Positions 51,801 to 60,800 of a stretch of DNA of 64,000 nucleotides are shown here, one piece after another. Under the pieces are notes generated by a model. The model was not told the origin of the DNA and searched no databases. It saw nothing but the letters and a program-made list of their open reading frames with translations. Each line of letters starts with the position of its first letter. Positions within the stretch are counted from its first letter, which is position 1. This DNA is from Muricea muricata (taxonomy: Eukaryota > Cnidaria > Anthozoa > Malacalcyonacea > Plexauridae). Position numbers and translations under genes: made by a program. The DNA is taken from NCBI GenBank assembly GCA_963855995.1, contig OY979729.1, forward strand, positions 10,062,115-10,126,114, read 5' to 3'.

Positions 51801-54800
51801 AAGAAACTGCTTTGAACAAAAGTATCTTTGTGTTAGATTATATAAGTCTGCGAAATGCACGAACTTTGTCGCCTCAGTCCTTCCAGCAACAAGGAAATTA
51901 TATTTTCAAAATTGCATACCGAGTATACACGGAAACGTCTTCTGGTAAAATGTCAAAATTTTCGACGTGTTTTCCAATTTGATTGTGACATCACCTAAGT
52001 AGGTCATGCTTGGGTTACTTCTTGTCCCAACCCCAAGGAGGCAACTGATCAATTTTAACAACCAAGCATTCAAAACAAACATTGCCCATGCATTTATATA
52101 ATTGTATTGTCTTCGCCCGAATTTATGTGGTACAATGTTACTTGCACCGTAGCATGGTCACGAAATTGAGTTCGGGCAGTTTGCGGTCGTGTTTACTCAT
52201 ACCACTTTTTCTATGACTAGCTGTTATGAAATGCTGTAATATTATCATAAATATACTCGTCTTTAAACTATCAAATTTTATATCGTCATCATGCGGATCC
52301 GGTATCGTGTAAACGAGGCCACCATATAGATTTATAATTTCATAATTACCGGCCTGCAGTATGGAACGAGATATTTTTTTTCTCTAGCTGATTCGAATTT
52401 TCCTCTTCTGGTTTCAAAGCATCTCTTTTACACCCCCGGCCTATTATCAAATTCATTACAAGAAATATTTTCATGACGTCTCGATGCTTGTCTTACACAG
52501 ACTTGTTTCAAGTGGGCTATTTTACCTGCTTGTTGCAAATTGTCAAAAGTTGTAGTAAACTTGTCAACTCATCAAGTTGCAACAAATGTGTCAAAAACAG
52601 GCTTGTTACAGCTTGTTTGCCATTTGCAGACTTCAACAAACGCGTTGGAACTTGCTAGTTTTTGGTTGTATAAATGGCGAGTTGGAGTATTTCAATTTTA
52701 TTTTGTGATATAAAGAACTTGTTTCATTTTGTTCGGAATGTTTTCGCTCTGAAGACGCTGTCTCTAATATCAATTATAAAACTGCATTACAAACTAATTC
52801 TGGTCTGGTTGAAATAGAGCCAATACAGTATATTACTGAGTACATTTTTCGAGGTTGCCAAGTTTAGTCACTTGATCTTCAATAGAGAATCAATTGAATA
52901 ATGGAAATGCCTCGAAATATGTATAGGTAATGTTTCGTTACCTTCCTGCAAACAAATTTATAAAATCTAGGCGTATAATAGTTTGGTCATAAATTCTCCA
53001 TTTCTGCCGGAAAACCAGAATAGCATCAGGATAGAAATCATGTTGTATTTTTCGCTTCACAGATCCTGAAGACTCTTTCTAATCTTCCAAACTGAGCTGT
53101 GGAAGTCATTGGGAAAGATTTCTTGATCACGTTTTATCGATATTTGCATTGAATTGCTATCGCCCCCAACCTACACCCACCTTCGGCTTCCTCAAATTCT
53201 AGACGTTCTTGCCGCATCGTGAGAGAAAAAAGACATACATACCAAAATTTCTTACCTCCCGCCATGCTGATTTTAAGAAAATTTTTGCATACTAAAATCC
53301 GGCATGCCTCTCGCAGCTAGAATTGTCAGTTTTAAATTTTGAAGATTTTTCTTCAGGAACTGCGTGGAGCGAAAAATACAACATCAATTTCAAATAGTCC
53401 TTTTTGGTACCAACTTTCGTATTTTGTGCCGTATTAAAAATTATGGACACCTTATCTTTTATTGTTATAGTTGCAAGATTTCAGCATGTCGGACGCAAGT
53501 TTCTTCGCCTCGGTATGAACAAGGAGCTGAAACAAATGACTGAATTTTGTCAGGTTAGTGCGCATGTCTACCGCGTTCCGCATGGCTGAGATGCTGCTTG
53601 CTACCAGTGGCTTCAACAAGTTGTAATAAGTCTGCAAATGGCAAGTTACAACAAACCTGACTTTAACAGGCTTGTCGCAAGTTGATGAAATTGGCAAGTT
53701 TGTTGCAAGCCGCCAAGATGACAACTTGCAGCAAATCTCCGCACTCACTGTGAACTCACTGTTTCTTTGTTTTAGAAAATCATCGTTCTTCCAAAATTCA
53801 TTGCTGAAAAAGACATAATTATGAAATTCTTTGATCAACTTGGAACGGATGTCGCTCACTCTGAGGCCTACCTCGAGTAAGTCTTCTAATTGATGCTGGT
53901 TTTCACTTTAGCTGATCTGACCGTGAGTAAAGGGCCTGGCACTAGCTACCAAATAGAAATCCATTTTGCTGTTGTAAAGCACTTATGTCTTTTATTTTCC
54001 TTCATGAAACTTGTTGAAACTTGGTGACTGTCTTTAATGGAGAAAATTATAAGACTGCAAGAAACTTAGAAACAAAGTAAATTATATTTCTTGAGGAATT
54101 TGATAATTTGGATCGAGGAATGGGTTTCTATTTGACAACTAGTGCCAGTACTTTTCCGTGTTTTCAGATCAACTGGCTGAATGTGGATATGCAGAATATG
54201 GTAATCGCTCTGTTGATTGGAAAAAATATTCTTCGAGGTCCCAGGCGGGAAGTTTGAGCTTTTTTTAGCTTCATGAAAATCACTTCTTCCCCTTCCCCCC
54301 TCGTACACCCACCCTCTCCTTTCACATACGAGAGTGTCTAAGTTTAGAAACTTGTGGTCAATGGACCATTCCCCTGTTAGACGAACTTTTGAATTCGGAA
54401 AATCAATTAGCACAGCTGGAAAGAGCATCCTAAATTTCATCAAGTTTGGTTGCAAAATATTGTAAAATGTGGAAAATATGGCCCCGTAAAGTTTGCGAAT
54501 TTTGTATACATTTGTATTACGCGCGGAAAAGCGTTGCCACTATGTGGAAATATGGTAACGCTTTTTCCCGCGTGATACAAAAGTATACAAAATTCACAAA
54601 CTTTACATTACTATATTTTCGACATTTTACAATATTTTACAACCAAACTTCACAATTTCACTAAATTTAGGAAGCTCTTTCTAATTGTGCTAAAATTGTT
54701 TTCAAATTTAAAAGTTTGTCTAATTGGGGAATGGTCCATTGCTGAGCCACATTCTTTTATTTTGAAGATGCACTGAGCCTGTTGGCTTCATAAAGTTGCA

Positions 54801-57800
54801 TCAAGTCTGTGAAAATCAAATTTGATGCGATTTGATATTTGAAGACTTGCTGCAAGTTGTTGAAGCAACTGCTGACAACTTGCAGCAGATTTGTTATCAT
54901 CAAGCCTGGACAAGCGATGTGAACGCATTCACGATAACAAGCCTGTAACAGACTTGCTTGACTGCAATTTATAGATCTCAAAAAGGCGAACAAACAAAGG
55001 ACCAAAATGACAGAGTATCGCGTAAGTTTTTCTGAAATAAATAATGAACCATAAGCTTTTCAATCAAATATTTCTGCCCGAGAGAAAACAAATGCCAATT
55101 GTATCCTGCTTTCAAATATAAGATATTTACATGCCGTTATAGTATAGCCCTGCAGAAAATTAGATCGAATAAACTTGCATGACTTGTTAATGTTAGATAT
55201 TCTTCTAATTCTACTCTTCTATTCTTTTCTGAAGAGCATAATTTTAAACTTTACCTACTAGGGGGTGTATAAATGCGCACGAAATTTCAATGCTTAAAAG
55301 TAATTTTCTCTACCAAGGTAAATTCCATGTATACCAAGTCAAAATTACAATTAAGCATTTACGTCTTGTGCGCAAAGCATTTTTAACTTATCGTTAGTTG
55401 AAGTTTTTAGTTTCTATCTTTTTCTGTTTATTCTACATTATAAGTACCAAATTAAAACAATCTATTTAAATAAAAAACTTCGTGCATCGAGGCGCTTCCC
55501 AAAATGGAGAGCGATTTCAGATTTGTCAAGCTGTTTTTACGTGAAAGAGCCTGTGTTTTTGTAAAGAAAAAAAAGAGCCAAAAAAAAAATTGCGCACAAA
55601 CCCCATACATGTGCGGCTGCTATAAGTGGGGCCACTTGGGAAACACTAACCAATTAAAAAGAAACCCTCAACGAATTAACTATGATTGGGCCTGTACTTA
55701 GCCTTTACACAGCATGTTTCCATATCTAAACGTCGCTATCAACACTAGCCGTGAGCTGTATACCTTGAATGTTGTCTTAGTGGCCCCACTTATAGCAGGC
55801 AAAACTGTAAATTTCTCTGAGCGTTTCTGCTTATCGTTTATCATTTTGTTCAATTGCAGCTCAAGCAGGTCCAGAGAATGGCGGAGAGATGGGACAAGAT
55901 AACATAGATCAGTACAGGTCTATCGCGGAATTTGGAGCCGCGGGAATGGGAGAACTCTCTGTAATCGAAGGAGAAGTGGTCACTGTAATCGAGAAGAACA
56001 CTTCCGGTAAGATTATATACACAGCTGGGAACATACGGGCTTGATTCTGAAAGTGGCGTAAAAAGGAAGCCAAGGCCTTTTGGGCGCATTTTGCGGTCTG
56101 TTATGCGAAAGGTCAATAGCGCTTACCACCGGACAGTGATATTTTTCAAACCTTCTAAAAATGTCAGAAATCCGTCCTTATCAGATCATGCCGAATATGG
56201 AACACACTTTCTGATTATTTAAATCTTAACATGGATATTAGTCTGTATTCTTTCAAAACAATATTACAGAACTACTATTTTGCGACAACGGACATTAATT
56301 ATAATCCGGAATGCCCTCTAACATTTAAAATTATTATTCAGTGATTAAAACTGTGTGTTTAAAATGTAATCTTGCACGGAGTTTAACATCCATGTTAACC
56401 TGCTGTAATTGAATGCATGGTAATTGGTCAGTGTATGTATCATGTAACTTGTCCTTATGTGGGTCCGCCGTAACTGGCTAAACGCTGTTGTGGAATCCCT
56501 GCCATATATATTGTCTTGTATTGTATTGTCCTGTGTCTTGTATTGTATTGTATTGTATTGTAATGTATTGTGTGTTGGTATGTATTATGTAGTTATAACT
56601 TACTGGCGAAGCTTATAAATAAATGAATAAATAAATAAGTAAAATAGGGAAATAATGTTCACCACTTTTGAGTTAAAGTCACTTTTCATCTCATGCGAGT
56701 TCAATATCTCTGGTGTCATTCGTTTTATGCCTTTCTGCAGTAGTTAAAAAACCCGCTATCCGTTGGATAGCTCTGTACCCTTAAGTGCAACCGTTCCTGT
56801 AGCTCTGTCAGGTTACCAGCCCATAATGAACAAAGCGTCAAAAAATTAGCTTTTAAATGCAGGATTGTTATTTTCCAGGTTGGTGGCTCGTCTCCAACCA
56901 GTCTGGACAGACAGGTTTTACTCCAGCAACATTTTTAGAACCAGTGGAAGAAAAGACTAACAAAGGGGAATGGCAGGTTGTCACCGGGCCTGACAGTAAG
57001 TAGAACTTTGTGCCAATGACATATTACAATTTGATTCTCATCATATCTATTAAAAATTGAAATCCAATTCCAATCTCGTGCGAGTGAAAAACGGTTATTC
57101 AATATCTTCTTGATACAGTTGCAACTTCTAATAACTGTATTTTCTAATCCTAATCCAATCTCTTCCCATACAAATCGTGCAGTGTTCTAACCCAGCCCTA
57201 ATCTTTTCGTATATTATTCGTATATGCTCTAATCCCAAACCAATCATTTCTCAGATATGTACAGAGCTATAAAAGACTACAATGCAGTCTGTGACGATGA
57301 AATTAGCTTCAAACATGGAGACGTGATGGAAGTCTTGGCTATGAGCAATTTCGGATGGTGGCAAGTTAGGTATAGAAATTACATCTTTGTAAAACGCTGT
57401 CTGCGTAGATCGTACTCGCAAATTCCCAGTTTTGCTCTCACTAAGCGCAGCTTGATAAGGTTTTTCTCAGTAAAACCCTAGACAAAGGACTGGAAACGGT
57501 AGGCTAAAATGCTAATGACATCCGCGATATGGCTTGTTACGCTTTACAGTTTAGAACCCTGTAACTTCAATTTAAGCATAAGTATTTAAGTATAGTATTA
57601 TTGCTTTAGACAACAATGGCAATGTGTATATACTACTGTCAAATTTTTAACCTTTTCGAGCTAGTGAGTAAACATAGACAAAAAATCACTATTGAATGTT
57701 CTGGTTAAACTTTTTTAAACAACATACCGACATAGCAGCAACATTCAGGACGGTTTTTCTTTTAGATGCGACGAGAGGGTTGGTCTATGTCCCGCATCAA

Positions 57801-60800
57801 GTCTCACGATTATCGAATCGTCACCGCTTTATGAAGTACGAGGATTATTACGTTATCTTTTTCAAAACATCGATTTACAGAACGACTAAGCGCACGTTGC
57901 GACGAGTCTGTTGGCATATAGAATCTTGTTTCTGCTTGTTAACATTTTAAACGTGTTATTTTAGGATCCAATGATTGAATATCGAAAGTCAATTTTGAAA
58001 TATTCCAAAAAATTGAATTCACAAAGAGATGCACCACCAAGAACGTAAGATAAATATTTCCAAGAAAACATTTTAGAAGCATACAAGTGTAACGTCTTTT
58101 TTATTCCATTTCCAGTTTTTTCTAGCATTGAGAAAAAGTACTTATTAAATTAAATATCCTCTATGATGTAAATTTTTGTTAAGAAGCTAAGTCACTGTTA
58201 ACGAATTACAATTACAATTTCAATAATGCTGACGATTTTCCTAACCTTTGTGTACAAAAAAGAGCAAAGTGGAATAAAATAATTGTTACTTGCATGACGA
58301 TATGTAAAACTGTCAGTGAGTCCATGGTAGTGAGGTCTAACAGGTGAACGCCACTTTATTTCTTCGGCATCAAGTAGGCCGACTACTTTCAGTTGCTCAC
58401 TCTTCCTGAGATCAACTCGTGATCAACTCGAATGTAGTACTTACCCTCTGAACACTTCGGACTGCATAACTTGTCACTGAATTCAAGAAATTCATACGTC
58501 GGTCGATGATCCACGAAATTGATGAACTGTTTGCCAAAAATATAATGTCGGCAGAGGTTAAAATCACTATTAACATCCGGCTATTTATCTCAGTAAATGT
58601 AGTCCTTTTTGGTTTTAAAACGTAGTACACTAGCTTTGATTTATTTCACAAGTTGGTCACCACCTCTAGCAGGATATTGCTTAGTAAAACATCATTTTGA
58701 TGTTAAATGACTCTTGTAATCCTCTCTATTTTAATAGTGGTTCATCAAGAAGCTGTGATAGTTTCGATAGCTTTTCTAGTGATGGTAAGACTAACTGAGA
58801 CTTGATTAATTAAGTTTTTTATTTCCTTTTAGTATAATCACCTAGGTAAAAATGAAAATTCTCCACTCTGATTGGTTTTCCTAGGGGTGATTATGACACA
58901 ATAATCACCTGAGTGTTTTTTTTTTCAAAATGGCCGCCAATCGTTTTGTCAATGTGACAGATGCTGTTTTGTGATATGAAACGTCATTTTCTCCTTTGTG
59001 ATTATACTAAATCAATTATTTGCCTCAGTCAGGCTCAGTGGTTATCGGTGAATACTCCATAATCGCTTCACCTTCGGCGAATAATTGTTAAATAACGCAT
59101 TTGTAACCCCATTGGATCCTATTTTAGGCAGTTTTCATGGCAGCACACGACAACCAGAAAGATTCACTCCTCCAGACAGGTAAAGTTGTTAGAAACATGC
59201 GAACGTTCTAATATTATTTGACAAGTACCCACACTGCAGTAACTGATTGTTTATTTTTCGCTTAACGTAGTAGTGTGAAGTACACCAAAATTATTCCAAA
59301 ACATTTGAGGTGAGATTCAAAGAGAAATGCGTTCTTTGTGTGTACCTAGTTTCACTCCTGTACAATTTAGTCATGATCTATATTCACGTGCTCTATTGAA
59401 GTTATATTTTCGCTGTTCTCCATGTCATCCAATCATGATCTAGTGATCACAGTGCTTCATTGTCTTTTCATTCGTTTGAAAATCTCGCTGTTCTTCGTGT
59501 CATTCAATCATGATCCAGAGATCAGAGTGCTTCATTGTCTTTTCATTGGTTTGAAAATCTCGCTGTTCTTCGTGTCATCCTGTCATGATCCAGAGATCAG
59601 AATGTTCCATTGTCTTTTCATTGGTTTGAAAATCTCGCTGTTCTTCGTGTCATCCAATCATGATCCAGAGATGAGAATGTTCCATTGTCTTTTCATTGGT
59701 TTGAAAATCTCACTGTTCTTCATGTCATCCAATCATGATCCAGAGATCAGAATGTTCCATTGTCTTACCATCAAATCATGATCCAGTGATAAAATGTCCC
59801 ATTGTCTTCTTATTGTTATGAGTTCACTCATCCAGTTTCTTTCATTTTTTGGCAAAATCTATCGAAAATTATATTATCCCATCATTCCAATATATGTGAA
59901 ACGGAAAATAATTAATTGTCATATTTGTATTTTTGCAGACCTGAGGAGCCCAACAATAACGATCAAGAAACCGAAAAGGTACTCTTTGAAAAATATAAAT
60001 TCTTGTGCTTTTGTGGTTGTTTTGAAAATATATTTTGACGTAGAGATCTTCTTTATCTTCGAATTCCAAACATTTCATGCGAAAGAGTTCGAATTTAAAC
60101 GGATTAATACTGTATTTTGTTGTATATTTACATTTGAAATCAGAATATGTTTTGTAATTGTACAGATAAGTTATGTGAATATTCCTGTAATAAAGGATGG
60201 TACACCACACTATCACGACGGCGAAGAGTCAGAGGTAATAGGCGTCCTTTTGAATTCCCAAAACGTCACCGCTGTTGTTATGAAATATTGTAATGTCGCA
60301 TAAAGTCGAGTTACTCGAGTCAGGTCAATGTCTTCACTAGAGTCAAGTCAATGTCTCCACTTGAATCAAGTAAATGTCTTCACTAGAATCAAGTTAATGT
60401 CTTCACTTGAGTCAAGTCAATGTCTTCACTAGAGTCAAGTCAATGTTTTCACTATAGTCAAGTCAATGTCTTCACTTGAGTCAAGTAAATGTCTTCACTA
60501 GAATCAAGTCAATGTCTTCACTAGAGTCAGGTCAATGTCTTCACTAGAGTCAAGTCATTGTCTTCACTAAAGTTTAGTCAAGTGGAGTCAATTAAATGAG
60601 CTTACTAGAGTCGAGTCGATTTCCTAAATTGATTCGTGTAAAGGTATTAATTTATATACCCCTGCCGTAACGTTTTTCAAATTTCATTTTATTTCAGGCA
60701 ATTAACGTTCACGTGATGAGAAAAGATTACGAGAAAAATGGTTTCTCTCTTCGAGAAGGCGAGGCGGTTCAGGTGATCAAAATTATGCCAGACGGTTGTT

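Noticed and set aside
53484-53553. Acceptor TTTCAG at 53483 for the PX exon
   Set aside because: It would put the exon out of phase with 50563. The acceptor at 53470 keeps the frame and adds VARFQ.
53776-53880. PX exon ending in an in-frame TAA (CTC GAG TAA), giving a PX-only protein
   Set aside because: The same bases form a good donor (GA/GTAAGTC) in a phase that joins the next exon and reaches SH3-1.
55014-55021. 8-nt microexon after CAG at 55013
   Set aside because: It also fits the phase, but the 47-nt exon from 54975 uses an equally good acceptor and needs no exceptional exon size.
59422-60303. Open frames of 119 and 169 codons
   Set aside because: The first is the 75-bp tandem array. 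The second covers a real short exon (60166-60234) read through introns; only the spliced segments are supported.
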